A DNA stretch of 64,000 nt, from contig NVUX02000008.1 of NCBI GenBank assembly GCA_002402045.2, forward strand, positions 37,328-101,327, in the 5' to 3' direction. The notes under the pieces were generated by a model, which made no database searches, was not told where the DNA came from, and saw only the letters and a program-made list of their open reading frames with translations. The position numbers and the translations under genes are program-made. The stretch's first letter is position 1. Each line of letters starts with the position of its first letter. Positions 17,236-26,011 of this stretch are shown here, piece after piece. The DNA is from Paracoccaceae bacterium (GTDB lineage: Bacteria; Pseudomonadota; Alphaproteobacteria; Rhodobacterales; Rhodobacteraceae).

Positions 17236-17864
17236 CCCATACCCTCACCCGCCGCGCCGCTTTAGCTGTTATGGCCGCCGCCACCGGCAGCGCTGTTTTG
17301 GCCCAAGACAGCACCTCAAGCGAGGCAGAAGCCCCGGCCGTTCAGGAATTTTCTCTCGGCGATCCAAACGCGCCGATTAAAGTTATTGAATATGCCTCCT
17401 TTACCTGCCCGCATTGCGCACGGTTCCATGCGGATGTATTTCCCGAGTTGAAGGCCAACTTCATTGATACCGGAAAAATCCACTTCATTTTCCGCCCGGT
17501 TTATTTTGACGGCCCCGGCCTGTGGGCCGATATGCTGGCCCGCTGCACCGGCGACAATGACAAGTATTTCGGCATTGCCGGGATTTTGTTTGAGCGTCAG
17601 GCCGAATGGTCCCGCGCCAGCTCGCAAGCAGGTGTGGCCGAAGGCATTGTTTCGGTTGGCAACCAAGCCGGAATAGACGAGGATACCGTGCTGGCCTGCT
17701 TACAGGATAACGACAACGCACAAGCGCTGCTGGCTGATTTTCAGGTGCATGCCGAGCGCGACAATGTGCAGGGTACACCCACATTCATGATTGACGGGGT
17801 GCTGACAGACAACATGTCGTATGCCGCATTTGCGCAGCTACTCAACGAAAAGCTCGGCGAATAG
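17232..17864 (+). CDS. DsbA-family periplasmic thiol oxidoreductase
   Basis: A 210-residue protein with an N-terminal export signal (TRRAALAVMAAATGSAVLAQ; the RR pair could also suit Tat). A thioredoxin-like domain follows, with the active site FTCPHCARFH (Cys59, Cys62) and a cis-proline region VQGTPTFMIDG. The CPHC site is that of disulfide-introducing DsbA proteins. It is closest in outline to the alphaproteobacterial DsbA group with a DSBA-like insertion and no partner DsbB in the window. It is coupled to the DUF721 gene upstream and convergent with lpxK. Confidence 0.88.
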   Translation: MTHTLTRRAALAVMAAATGSAVLAQDSTSSEAEAPAVQEFSLGDPNAPIKVIEYASFTCPHCARFHADVFPELKANFIDTGKIHFIFRPVYFDGPGLWADMLARCTGDNDKYFGIAGILFERQAEWSRASSQAGVAEGIVSVGNQAGIDEDTVLACLQDNDNAQALLADFQVHAERDNVQGTPTFMIDGVLTDNMSYAAFAQLLNEKLGE

Positions 17865-17982
17865 CCCCAAGCGCGCCGCCCGTTCGGGGACATTGATGCG
17901 GGGAGGCTGCGCCGCCCCTGTCAAGCCCCCTCACGGTCGGCGTGCCGCGCCTAGGGCGCGTCAGGGTGCCTGAGGCGAGGGC

Positions 17983-18978
17983 TTAGTTAAGCCGCACACC
18001 CGCGCTTTTCAGTAGATTCTCCAACCTCGCTTCATCCTCGAACTTTAGCCGCACCGGAAAGGCCAGCACCTGCGGGCGAAAGCTGGCCGGTAGCCGTGCG
18101 GCGTCTTTTTCCGTGGTCACAAGCTGTGCATCTTTTTGCGTGGCTTCTTTTAGTAAACGCTGCAAAGCGGCTGTGGAATAGGGAGCGTGGTCGGAAAAGC
18201 TGTGGCTAGCCACAATCTCGGCACCTTCAAGTGCTAGTGAGCGAAAAAACTTCTCAGGCCTGCCAATTCCGGCGAAGGCCAGCACGCGTGCCCCCTGCCA
18301 ATCCATTCCCATTTTCAGGGGTTTCAGGGCAGCTTGCAGCCGTGGCAATTTCGCTATTTCTGGCCAGCGCACCCCCAGCAAAGCTTGCGCTTTATCGCTG
18401 CCGATTGACACAATCGCATCACCGCGTTTTAGCCCCGCTGCCACTGCCTCGCGCAATGGCCCCGCAGGCAGCACACGGCCATTGCCAAAGCCAACAGCAG
18501 CATCCACCACGATAATCGAAAGGTCTTTGTGCAGCGCCGGATTCTGAAAGCCGTCATCAAGCAAAATCACCTCGGCGCCGGCAGCTATCGCCGCCTTTGC
18601 CCCGGCCGCGCGGTCTTTCGCCACCCAAGTCGGCGCAAAGGCGGCCATAAGCAGCGGCTCGTCTCCGACCTCTGCCGCATTATGCACCATTTCCTCAACC
18701 TTGAGCGGCCCCTCAGCCGTGCCGCCATAGCCGCGAGATACCACATGTGCCGCAACGCCCCGCGCTTCCAGAAAGCTGGCCAACGCGATCACCGTTGGGG
18801 TTTTTCCTGTGCCACCCGCATTGATATTGCCCACGCAAATAACCGGCACCGAGAGCTTTTCCCACGTGCCTCGCCGCAAACGTCGCGCCGTAGCCGCCCC
18901 GTAAAGCCAGCCCAACGGGGCCAACACTACGGCCAAAGGGTGCCACTTGCTTTTCCGCCAAAATCGAGGAGCCTGCAT
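17983..18978 (-). CDS. lpxK: tetraacyldisaccharide 4'-kinase LpxK
   Basis: The start MQAPRFWRKSKWHPLAVVLA gives 331 residues and overlaps the stop of the upstream gene by 1 bp. It has an N-terminal membrane-associated helix, Walker A NINAGGTGKTP near residue 47 and the ILLDDGFQNPALHKD motif near residue 150, all typical of LpxK. It phosphorylates the lipid A precursor at 4' using ATP at the inner membrane. It follows the waaA-like gene as expected for alphaproteobacterial lipid A gene clusters. Confidence 0.95.
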   Translation of the reverse strand: MQAPRFWRKSKWHPLAVVLAPLGWLYGAATARRLRRGTWEKLSVPVICVGNINAGGTGKTPTVIALASFLEARGVAAHVVSRGYGGTAEGPLKVEEMVHNAAEVGDEPLLMAAFAPTWVAKDRAAGAKAAIAAGAEVILLDDGFQNPALHKDLSIIVVDAAVGFGNGRVLPAGPLREAVAAGLKRGDAIVSIGSDKAQALLGVRWPEIAKLPRLQAALKPLKMGMDWQGARVLAFAGIGRPEKFFRSLALEGAEIVASHSFSDHAPYSTAALQRLLKEATQKDAQLVTTEKDAARLPASFRPQVLAFPVRLKFEDEARLENLLKSAGVRLN

Positions 18979-20141
18979 TAGTTTGCCCTCTCCAAAAGCG
19001 CACAAATCTCGCGCGCTACGATTTGCACAGTTTCCGCGCCTTCGCTGCCCACCGCCCAGCCTTGCAGGGCCAGCTCGGCCGAACGATCAGGTGCCATCGC
19101 GTCCACAAGCCGTGCGGGCAGCGCACCATTGCTCTCGGCAAGGGCCAGCCCGCCGGCGTCTTTTAGCCGCGCATACCTATGAGCAAACGGTGCCTGCATT
19201 GGCCCGGAAAGCACCGCAGACCCAACCGCCACGGCGCCAAAAGGGTCCGCCGCTTCTGGGCCATAGAGCGTGCCCCCCATATAAGAAACCGTTGCCAGCC
19301 GCATCCATGTTGGCAAATTATCCGTATTTTGTGCCAGTAAAACTTCGGCTTTTGGGTCCGGCAATGTATCAGGGCACGCCGCTGAAATTCGCCAGCCATC
19401 GGCTTCCACCCGTGAGCTGATCACATCGGCAGCCGCGCGGGGGGCAATGATGAGCAGCAGGTTTGGCACCGCTTTCACCGCATGGCGGTGCGCCGCCAAT
19501 ATCGCGCCGATTTCTCCGCGAGAAACCCCCGCCGCACACCAAATTGGCCGCGGCCCCAACACGCCCGAAGCCCGCCGGAACAAAGCCTCGTTTTCGGGCA
19601 TTGGGGCCGCGATTTCAGCCAAGGGCTTGCAGCGCACAATCTGATCATCCTTCAGCCCATGCTTTTTAAACCAATCCAGATTGGCCGCCTCGCCCAGCAA
19701 AACATGTGGGAAATATTGCAAAAATTCAGTGAGCTGCCGCCCGCGAAAGCTTGGCAATAAGCCTTGCTCCGAGAGGTCTGCAAACAGCAGGTTTACGCCT
19801 GATTTGGCAGCACGCCGCACCACGGTCAAGCCATTCTCCGGCGCGCCCCAAAGCAAAACTTCGGGCTGCCAATGGGCGATAAACTGGTCAATTACGGCGC
19901 GCCGCCCGGTGGGGAGCGCCACATAGAGCGGCCCGGGTTTTTCCACCAGAGCCTGGGTTATCAGCACCGGATAATCTTCCAGCTCCAGCCGCAATGCCGC
20001 CACCGAATCCAGGGGCACCTCTTGCGGCAAATGTAGCCAAACAAGCCGCCCCTTTGGGCGCGGCGGCAGCGGCACCCGCCCGCCGCGCACGGTGCGCAGC
20101 AGGGCCGAAATTCCGCTTGCCGCCGGTTGGCTGTCCATCAA
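18978..20141 (-). CDS. divergent WaaA-like (Kdo transferase family) GT-B glycosyltransferase
   Basis: A 387-residue protein in the place normally held by waaA, next to lpxK. The second half still shows the GT30 outline: RPIWCAAGVSRGEIGAILAA, LLLIIAPRAA and VSYMGGTLYGPEAADPFGAV. The N-terminal half lacks the HAxSVGE motif that carries the catalytic glutamate of WaaA and reads VWLHLPQEVPLD instead. The NPLEP-type donor loop is also replaced. It also lacks the N-terminal membrane anchor. It may be a degenerate or re-purposed paralogue, with the working waaA elsewhere. It is 9 bp downstream of the DUF4170 gene on the same strand. Family membership is likely; Kdo transfer activity is doubtful. Confidence 0.7.
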   Translation of the reverse strand: MMDSQPAASGISALLRTVRGGRVPLPPRPKGRLVWLHLPQEVPLDSVAALRLELEDYPVLITQALVEKPGPLYVALPTGRRAVIDQFIAHWQPEVLLWGAPENGLTVVRRAAKSGVNLLFADLSEQGLLPSFRGRQLTEFLQYFPHVLLGEAANLDWFKKHGLKDDQIVRCKPLAEIAAPMPENEALFRRASGVLGPRPIWCAAGVSRGEIGAILAAHRHAVKAVPNLLLIIAPRAAADVISSRVEADGWRISAACPDTLPDPKAEVLLAQNTDNLPTWMRLATVSYMGGTLYGPEAADPFGAVAVGSAVLSGPMQAPFAHRYARLKDAGGLALAESNGALPARLVDAMAPDRSAELALQGWAVGSEGAETVQIVAREICALLERAN

Positions 20142-20150
20142 TACCCTCGC

Positions 20151-20393
20151 TTAGCCCAGCTCTTCAGTTGAGCTGGCTTCAGCGTTTTCATCGCGCAAAC
20201 GGTGCAGGTGGGCAATAAAATAGCGCATATGGGCATTGTCAACCGTGCCATGCGCCGCGCTTTTCCACGCGTCATATGCCTTGGCATAGCTCGGAAAAAT
20301 TCCGACTATATCAATAGCATCCGTATCCCGAAATGTGTTAAGCTGCGGGTCGGTCAGCTCGCCGCCAAAAACAAGGTGTAAACGCTGGGTCAT
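20151..20393 (-). CDS. DUF4170 family protein
   Basis: An 80-residue protein with the pattern RLHLVFGGEL, DIVGIFPSYAKAYDAWKSAA and VDNAHMRYFIAHLHRL, matching DUF4170, a small family found almost only in alphaproteobacteria. The function is unknown. It is regularly found beside lpxK/waaA and an inositol-phosphatase-family gene, as here, so a link with lipid A or envelope synthesis is suspected but untested. It is 3 bp downstream of the inositol phosphatase gene. Confidence 0.82.
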   Translation of the reverse strand: MTQRLHLVFGGELTDPQLNTFRDTDAIDIVGIFPSYAKAYDAWKSAAHGTVDNAHMRYFIAHLHRLRDENAEASSTEELG

Positions 20394-20396
20394 GGG

Positions 20397-21242
20397 TTAG
20401 TCTCCTTTAGGAATGATCAGCCCCGCGATAGGGCGTTTGGCCGCAGGCTGCAAGCCTTTGATGATATTTTCCACTAGTTTTACAGGCCCCGCCACCATGC
20501 CCGCAAGCTGTGGATGCGGGTTATTATAGCGCGTCGGCGCGCCCGCGGTGGTTTTTACGTGCCCGCCCGCTTCGCGTATAATGAGGTCTCCTGCCGCCAC
20601 ATCCCACTCCCAAGCGGGCCGCAGGGTGAGCATAACATCGAACCGTCCTTGGGCCACAAGGCACAGCCGATACGCCAAAGAGGGGCGAAAGTTGTGCTTC
20701 ATGCCATGCGGGGCCAGCCAATGCTCTCGCTTCAGGTCTGGCTTGCGGGTCAGCACCGTGGCGCCGGCCATTTCGGCCTGCCCGCTTACCTGAAGTGCCA
20801 CACCATTGCACTGCGCCCCGCCGCCCAGCGTAGCCGCATAGCTCAGGCTTTTCATCGGCACATGCACCACAGCGGCCACCACCTCGCCGCGCTCCACAAT
20901 AGCCAAAGCGTGCGAAAAACTCGGCTCACCATTAATAAACGCTCGCGTGCCATCAATATTAATAAACGCTCGCGTGCCATCAATCGGATCGACAATAAAC
21001 ACCCGCTCAGCCTCTAGCCGCGCCGTGCCGTCCTCAGTCTCCTCCGAAAGCCAGCCATAATCAGGCCGCGCGGCCAAAAGCTCGGACTTTAGCATCCTGT
21101 CAATCTCAAGGTCGGCCTCGGTCACAGGCCCCTGCCCGCCGCCTTTGTCCCAAACTTCGGGGTCCGCCTTAAAATAGCGCTTGGCGATCTCGCCAGCGGC
21201 CTCTCCGGCATCCAGTAAAAGCTTTAGGTCAGCTTCCCGCAA
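20397..21242 (-). CDS. inositol monophosphatase family protein (CysQ-like) with duplicated active-site segment
   Basis: A 281-residue protein with the family motifs WLSEETE (Glu67), VDPIDGTRAFIN (85-95, Asp85 and Asp88 as metal ligands) and WDVAAGDLIIREAGG near residue 220. Members hydrolyse inositol phosphates or 3'-phosphoadenosine 5'-phosphate. Residues 87-95 (IDGTRAFIN) are repeated exactly at 96-104 because of a perfect 27-bp tandem duplication (20931-20984). The extra nine residues lie immediately after the metal-binding loop, where the family normally continues with GEPSFxH. The insertion may impair or alter activity. The start overlaps the 3' end of pmbA by 14 bp. Confidence 0.9.
   Translation of the reverse strand: MREADLKLLLDAGEAAGEIAKRYFKADPEVWDKGGGQGPVTEADLEIDRMLKSELLAARPDYGWLSEETEDGTARLEAERVFIVDPIDGTRAFINIDGTRAFINGEPSFSHALAIVERGEVVAAVVHVPMKSLSYAATLGGGAQCNGVALQVSGQAEMAGATVLTRKPDLKREHWLAPHGMKHNFRPSLAYRLCLVAQGRFDVMLTLRPAWEWDVAAGDLIIREAGGHVKTTAGAPTRYNNPHPQLAGMVAGPVKLVENIIKGLQPAAKRPIAGLIIPKGD
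20931..20984. repeat. perfect 27-bp tandem duplication in the inositol phosphatase gene
   Basis: Two identical 27-bp copies lie head to tail at 20931-20957 and 20958-20984. Each begins ATTAATAAACGCTCGC and ends GCCATCAAT. The length is a multiple of three, so the reading frame is kept and nine residues (IDGTRAFIN) are doubled. The perfect identity, including third codon positions, shows that the event is recent. Confidence 0.97.
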
Positions 21243-22572
21243 TGGTCAGGCCTTCCACTAGCAAGCTCGGCACCACACGGCTCAGGTGCGCTTGCCCGTC
21301 ATTTGCCGCGATCATACCGCCCAACATTTCCCGCAAATTGCCCGCCACGGTGCATTCATTAACAGGCCGAATAATCTCGCCGTTTTCCACCCAAAACCCC
21401 GACGCCCCACGGGAGTATTCGCCCGTATTCGGATTTACACTCGACCCAATCATCGAGGTCACAATCAGCCCCGTGCCCATCGCCTTTATAAGGTCATCGC
21501 GGCTTTGCACCCCTGCTGTCAGCGTCAAGTTTCCCACGCTTGGGCTGGGCGCGCTGCTAGCCCCGCGCGCGGCATTTCCCGTGCTCTCCATGCCCAGCTG
21601 CCGCCCCGTGGCTAGGTCCAAAACCCAGCTCATAAGCACGCCATTTTTCACCCATGCGCGGCGCTGGGTCGCCAGCCCCTCGCCGTCAAACGGTTTTGAG
21701 CCACCTACGCGCTTGCGAAAAGGGTCTTCCACAAGGTCCATGCCCTCGGGCAGCACCCGCTCGCCCATAGCGTCCTTCAGCCAGCTTGCCCCGCGCGCCA
21801 CCGCACGGCCATTTATGGCCGCCATCAAGTGCCCGATCAGGGTCGAGCTTACCCGCTCGTCAAACAACACCGGAAACGCGCCCGTGGGCGGCTGGCTCGC
21901 GCCTTTCAGCGCCACAGCCCGCTCTCCGGCGATGCGGCCAATCTCATCCGCACCCATCATATCAGCGGCAAACGCCCGGCTGTCGCCCTTATAATCCCGC
22001 TCCATCTCTAGCCCTTCGCCAGAAATAGCCGTGCAATATAGCCCGGTAGACGTGCGCCCATAGCCACCACTAAACCCGTTGCTCGTGGCAAGGTGAATGC
22101 TCGACGACGAATAGCTTCCGCCCGCTGAATCCACCTTGCTTATACCGCTGACAGCCAGCGCCGCGGCCTCTGCCTCCAAAGCCATGGCTTTCAAGGCTTC
22201 AGGGGTGGCGGGCTCGGCAGGGTCTACCAATTCAAGCGCGCCCACATCCCAATCGGTTGCCAGCTGCTCTGGCTCGGCCAAGCCAATATACGGGTCTTCC
22301 GGCGCGGCCTTTGCCATCGCCACCCCCCGCTCTGCCATCACCGCAATCGTAGCGTCAGACGCATCCGAAACCGAAACCACCGCCGAGCGCTGCCCGATCA
22401 TCACCCGCAAACCAAGGTCAATGCCCTCTGCCCGCTCCGCATGTTCCAGCGCCCCGTTGGCCACCTCAATTGACAAGCTCTCCCCCTTGATGACAATCGC
22501 ATCGGCGGCCTCGGCCCCGGCGCGCTTTGCGGCCTCCAACATCTTTGCGGTGAGTTTCTCTAAATCGGCCAT
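21229..22572 (-). CDS. pmbA: PmbA/TldE-type subunit of the TldD-PmbA metalloprotease
   Basis: A 447-residue protein with the TldD/PmbA fold. Recognisable parts are an N-terminal domain (EKLTAKMLEAAKRAGAEAAD), the central SSIHLATSNGFSGGYGRTS segment, and a C-terminal part with FPVLFDERVSSTLIGH and SPSVGNLTLTAGVQS. The HExxxH zinc motif of TldD is absent, as expected for the PmbA (TldE) partner. The TldD/E complex degrades unfolded peptides and matures some RiPPs and the CcdA antitoxin. It is upstream of, and overlaps, the inositol phosphatase gene. A tldD gene is not in the window. Confidence 0.92.
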   Translation of the reverse strand: MADLEKLTAKMLEAAKRAGAEAADAIVIKGESLSIEVANGALEHAERAEGIDLGLRVMIGQRSAVVSVSDASDATIAVMAERGVAMAKAAPEDPYIGLAEPEQLATDWDVGALELVDPAEPATPEALKAMALEAEAAALAVSGISKVDSAGGSYSSSSIHLATSNGFSGGYGRTSTGLYCTAISGEGLEMERDYKGDSRAFAADMMGADEIGRIAGERAVALKGASQPPTGAFPVLFDERVSSTLIGHLMAAINGRAVARGASWLKDAMGERVLPEGMDLVEDPFRKRVGGSKPFDGEGLATQRRAWVKNGVLMSWVLDLATGRQLGMESTGNAARGASSAPSPSVGNLTLTAGVQSRDDLIKAMGTGLIVTSMIGSSVNPNTGEYSRGASGFWVENGEIIRPVNECTVAGNLREMLGGMIAANDGQAHLSRVVPSLLVEGLTIAGS

Positions 22573-22875
22573 CGTGCTTCCTTCTTTTCAGCTTTTACGA
22601 AACCTAATCCCCTTCCCTTCGGCATACAAGCGCCGCCACTACATTGGTTGTCACCCTTCGTAAAACCTGCGCCCCGTTTCGCATGAAGTTGGCCGAGGCA
22701 CAGGGGGGCCTACCCCATCCAACTCATTGCTTTTACGCTGATAAACACTCTTTTATTTTTCCTACTTACCTAGGCCAATAAATTCAGCCACTTGCCCCAA
22801 GCCAAACTAAAGACGCGCATTAATGCCTTGCGCCCCCCGCGTCCTTGCCCCACCATAAGAAAAAAGGAGGCCTCC
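22573..22875. other. 303-bp intergenic region between pmbA and an SDR gene
   Basis: This region separates divergent genes and must hold both promoters. The SDR gene has a strong ribosome-binding site (AAAAAGGAGG at 22861-22870). A short T-rich stretch (CTCTTTTATTTTTCC near 22749) stands out, but no promoter is convincing by eye. The reading frame extending the SDR upstream to 22792 has no family character, so I treat that part as non-coding. Confidence 0.4.
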
Positions 22876-23634
22876 ATGCCACTCTCAGGAAAAACCGCCA
22901 TCATCACCGGCGCCAGCCGCGGCATTGGCGAGGCCACAGCCTATGAGCTGGCTTCAAAGGGCGCGCAGGTTTTCCTCACCGCCCGCTCACGAGATGCCAT
23001 AGAGGCCATCGCCGCTAAAATCAACGAAAGCGGGGGCAAAGCCGCCTTCCTTGCCTCTGATATGGCGCGTTATCTCGGGGTAGAAACCGTGGTGCGCCGC
23101 TGCATGGAAACCTTCGGCAGCGTTGATATTCTTGTGCAAAATGCAGGCGTGATCAACCCGATTGCCCGCATCACAGATAGTGACCCGCGCGCATGGGCCA
23201 AAACCATAGAAACCAACCTGAACGCGGTGTATTATGGCTTGCGTGCCACCCTCCCGATTATGGAGAAGCAGGGCGCAGGGCTGGTGATCAACATTTCATC
23301 CGGCGCGGCCCATCGGCCGTTTGAAGGCTGGAGCCATTATTGCGCCGCCAAAGCTGGTGCCGCCATGCTTACCCGCCAAGCCCATATGGAAACCGAAGGC
23401 TCCAATATTTGCGTTGTTGGCCTAAGCCCCGGCACCGTGGCCACCGATATGCAGGTGAGTATTAAAGCGTCGGGCATTAACCCCGTCAGCGAGATGGACC
23501 TCTCGGACCACATCCCTGCCGCATGGCCTGCCCGCGCTATTGCATGGCTCGCCGAAGGTGCGGCAGCAGATTATTGCGGCGAAGAAATCGCCCTAAGGGA
23601 CGAAGATATCCGCCGCAAAATTGGGCTAATCTAG
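22876..23634 (+). CDS. short-chain dehydrogenase/reductase (SDR) family oxidoreductase
   Basis: The ATG at 22876, six bases after AAGGAGG, gives 252 residues. The classical SDR motifs are present: TGASRGIG (Rossmann glycine motif, about residues 12-19), QNAG for NNAG, the catalytic Ser in NISSGAAH, and YCAAKAG (Tyr/Lys). The NNAG motif reads VQNAGVI. It uses NAD(P)H; the substrate cannot be told. It is a single gene, convergent with pyk (9-bp overlap). Confidence 0.88.
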   Translation: MPLSGKTAIITGASRGIGEATAYELASKGAQVFLTARSRDAIEAIAAKINESGGKAAFLASDMARYLGVETVVRRCMETFGSVDILVQNAGVINPIARITDSDPRAWAKTIETNLNAVYYGLRATLPIMEKQGAGLVINISSGAAHRPFEGWSHYCAAKAGAAMLTRQAHMETEGSNICVVGLSPGTVATDMQVSIKASGINPVSEMDLSDHIPAAWPARAIAWLAEGAAADYCGEEIALRDEDIRRKIGLI

Positions 23635-25083
23635 CTCGCTGCCATAGATCAGCTTTTCATTTACAGGGGCCACCCGCAAAATATTGGTGGTGCCCGGCGT
23701 GTTAAACGGCACGCCTGCGGTAATCACGATCATATCGTTTTCAGTCGCAAAACCAGCCTCTTTGGCCGCCTTTGCAGCACTAATAACGGCCTCTTTAAAG
23801 CGTGTAACCTCGCCTGAAACCACACAATGCAAGCCCCAAACCAGCGCCAAACGCCGCGCCGTAGCGGGCACAGGGGTGATCGCAATAATCGGCACCCGCG
23901 GGCGCTCGCGCGCGGCCAGCATCGCCGTAGCACCCGATTGGGTAAAACTGGCAATCGCCTTAACATCCGTGGTTTCCGCCACTTCCCGCGCTGCTGCACT
24001 GATGGCATCTGCCACCCGCGTGCGGCTTGGCGTGTGTGAGGCCTCAAGCCCCGCGCGATACATCTCGTCTTTCTCGACCTCAACCGCCACGTTGTTCATG
24101 GTGGTTACGGCTTCAATCGGGTAATCCCCCGCCGCGCTTTCAGCCGAAAGCATCACCGCATCCGCGCCCTCATAAATCGCCTGCGCCACGTCTGAAACCT
24201 CGGCCCGCGTGGGCACTGGCGAGTTAATCATGCTCTCCATCATTTGCGTGGCCACAATCACCGGCTTACCAACACGACGGCAGGCATGCACCAGCCGCTT
24301 TTGAATCGGCGGCACCGCTTGCACAGGCAGTTCAACGCCAAGGTCTCCGCGCGCAACCATAATCCCGTCGCTCACGGCTAAAATCTCTTCAAATGCATCC
24401 ACTGCTGCCGGTTTTTCGATTTTCGAAATAATCGCGGCCCGCCCTTTGGCCAGCTCTTTGGCCTGCAAAACGTCAGACGCCCGCTGCACAAAGCTCAGTG
24501 CCAGCCAGTCCACGCCCAGCGCGCAGGCAAACTCAAGGTCGGCCAAATCCTTCTCGGAAAGCGCCGCCAAAGGCAGCACCACGTCAGGCACATTCACGCC
24601 CTTACGGTTGGAAATTTTACCACCCACAGTGACTTCAGTATCGGCATAATCATCGCCGCACGCCGTAACTTTCAGGCTAATTTTGCCGTCATCCACCAGT
24701 AGCGTAGAGCCAACTTCCAGCGCCTTGAAAATCTCTGTGTGGGGCAAGTTCACCCGCGTATCATCGCCCGGCGTGCTGTCCAAATCAAACCGGAAAGCCG
24801 CGCCCTCAGCCAAAATCTCGCTATCATTGGCAAACACACCACAGCGCAGCTTTGGCCCCTGAAGGTCTGCCAAAATGCCTATTGGCCGGTTTAACTCCAC
24901 CTCCAGCTCACGAATAATCGTGTGCCGAAGCTTAATTTCCCCATGCGTTCCATGGCTCATATTAAGGCGAAATACATCCGCCCCGGCCAAAAATAGCTCA
25001 CGGATCATTTGCTTGGTGTCGGATGCAGGGCCGAGGGTTGCCACAATTTTGACATTCCTCTGGCGGCGTATACCTATCGTCAT
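23626..25083 (-). CDS. pyk: pyruvate kinase
   Basis: A 485-residue protein starting with a basic RRQRNVKIVATLGPAS leader. It has the substrate and metal-binding motifs FRLNMSHGTH, ISKIEKPAAVDAFEEIL (catalytic Lys) and MVARGDLGVELP, and a C-terminal allosteric domain with ASFTQSGATAMLAARERP. It converts phosphoenolpyruvate and ADP to pyruvate and ATP. Length and domains are standard. It is divergent from the N-formylglutamate amidohydrolase gene (171 bp between) and its 3' end overlaps the SDR gene by 9 bp. Confidence 0.96.
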   Translation of the reverse strand: MTIGIRRQRNVKIVATLGPASDTKQMIRELFLAGADVFRLNMSHGTHGEIKLRHTIIRELEVELNRPIGILADLQGPKLRCGVFANDSEILAEGAAFRFDLDSTPGDDTRVNLPHTEIFKALEVGSTLLVDDGKISLKVTACGDDYADTEVTVGGKISNRKGVNVPDVVLPLAALSEKDLADLEFACALGVDWLALSFVQRASDVLQAKELAKGRAAIISKIEKPAAVDAFEEILAVSDGIMVARGDLGVELPVQAVPPIQKRLVHACRRVGKPVIVATQMMESMINSPVPTRAEVSDVAQAIYEGADAVMLSAESAAGDYPIEAVTTMNNVAVEVEKDEMYRAGLEASHTPSRTRVADAISAAAREVAETTDVKAIASFTQSGATAMLAARERPRVPIIAITPVPATARRLALVWGLHCVVSGEVTRFKEAVISAAKAAKEAGFATENDMIVITAGVPFNTPGTTNILRVAPVNEKLIYGSELD

Positions 25084-25254
25084 TTTATCTCTTTTCGTGC
25101 CAAAGTGGCGGGCCTTCGGCTTGTATAGCCTACCTGCGCGCAGATGTCCGCAAGAATTGGCGAAATTTCCTTGCTTTTTGGCTGCACAGGCTGGCCCATA
25201 ATTTCGGATGGGTATATCAACACGGTGACAGTTTAAAGAATCGGACCCCCGGAT

Positions 25255-26004
25255 ATGAGCAAAAGCGAGGCTTTTGAGGCGCTGAACACTGGCGCTGAAT
25301 CAAACGTGCTGGTGCTGTGTGACCACGCCAGCAACCACGTGCCACCCTGTGTAAATGGCGGCAGCCTTGGCATTTCAAAAGCCGACATGAGCCGCCATAT
25401 TGCCTTTGATATTGGCGCGCGAGAAACCGCACTTCTTATTGCTGGGGCACTCAACGCCCCCATGCTGGCCAGCCGATTTTCGCGCCTTGTAATAGACCCA
25501 AACCGCGGCGAGGACGACCCGACGATCCTGATGAAAATCTATGATCACACCATTATCGAGGGCAACCGCCAGGCCGATGCCACTGAAAAGCAGCGCCGCA
25601 TCGAAGCGTTTCATCGGCCCTACCACGCCGCGATTGACGCAGCGCTAGCGCAGGTTACCGCGCGCGGAGATACCCCCGTTTTAATCTCGATCCACTCCTA
25701 CACCCCGCAGCTAAATGGCCGCCCAAAGCGCCCTTGGCACATTGGGGTGTTATGGGACGACGACGCGCGCATCCCTGTGCCTCTGATGCAGAAACTTGCC
25801 ACCAACAGTGAGATTACGGTTGGCAATAATGAGCCCTATTCAGGTGAGCTGCGTGGTGATACCATGTATTTTCACGCAGCAAAAAACAGCTACCCGCATG
25901 TGCTGATCGAGCTACGACATGACCTGATAGACACGCCAGAAGGCCAAGCCAAATGGGCCGCCATTCTAGCCAAACCGCTTGCTGAAATCATTAAAACCCT
26001 GTGA
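25255..26004 (+). CDS. N-formylglutamate amidohydrolase family protein
   Basis: A 249-residue protein with the family motifs LCDHASNHVPP (about 21-31), VIDPNRGEDDPTILMKIYD (about 80-98) and SIHSYTPQLNGRPKRPWHIG. The His and Asp residues fit the metal-binding site of HutG-type N-formylglutamate deformylase. No other histidine-utilisation gene is nearby, so the actual substrate may be another N-formyl or N-acyl amino acid. It is the first gene of a likely operon with the DUF1244, ZnuA-like and histone-deacetylase genes (gaps of 7, -1 and 19 bp). Confidence 0.85.
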   Translation: MSKSEAFEALNTGAESNVLVLCDHASNHVPPCVNGGSLGISKADMSRHIAFDIGARETALLIAGALNAPMLASRFSRLVIDPNRGEDDPTILMKIYDHTIIEGNRQADATEKQRRIEAFHRPYHAAIDAALAQVTARGDTPVLISIHSYTPQLNGRPKRPWHIGVLWDDDARIPVPLMQKLATNSEITVGNNEPYSGELRGDTMYFHAAKNSYPHVLIELRHDLIDTPEGQAKWAAILAKPLAEIIKTL

Positions 26005-26011
26005 GGATATA

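Noticed and set aside
17865..17982. GC-rich gap between dsbA-like and lpxK as a structured RNA or terminator
   Set aside because: Several weak inverted repeats are possible, as expected by chance in GC-rich DNA, but none has a clear stem plus T-run.
22792..22875. Upstream extension of the SDR protein by 28 codons
   Set aside because: The AAGGAGG site at 22864-22870 fits the ATG at 22876, and the extension lacks family similarity.
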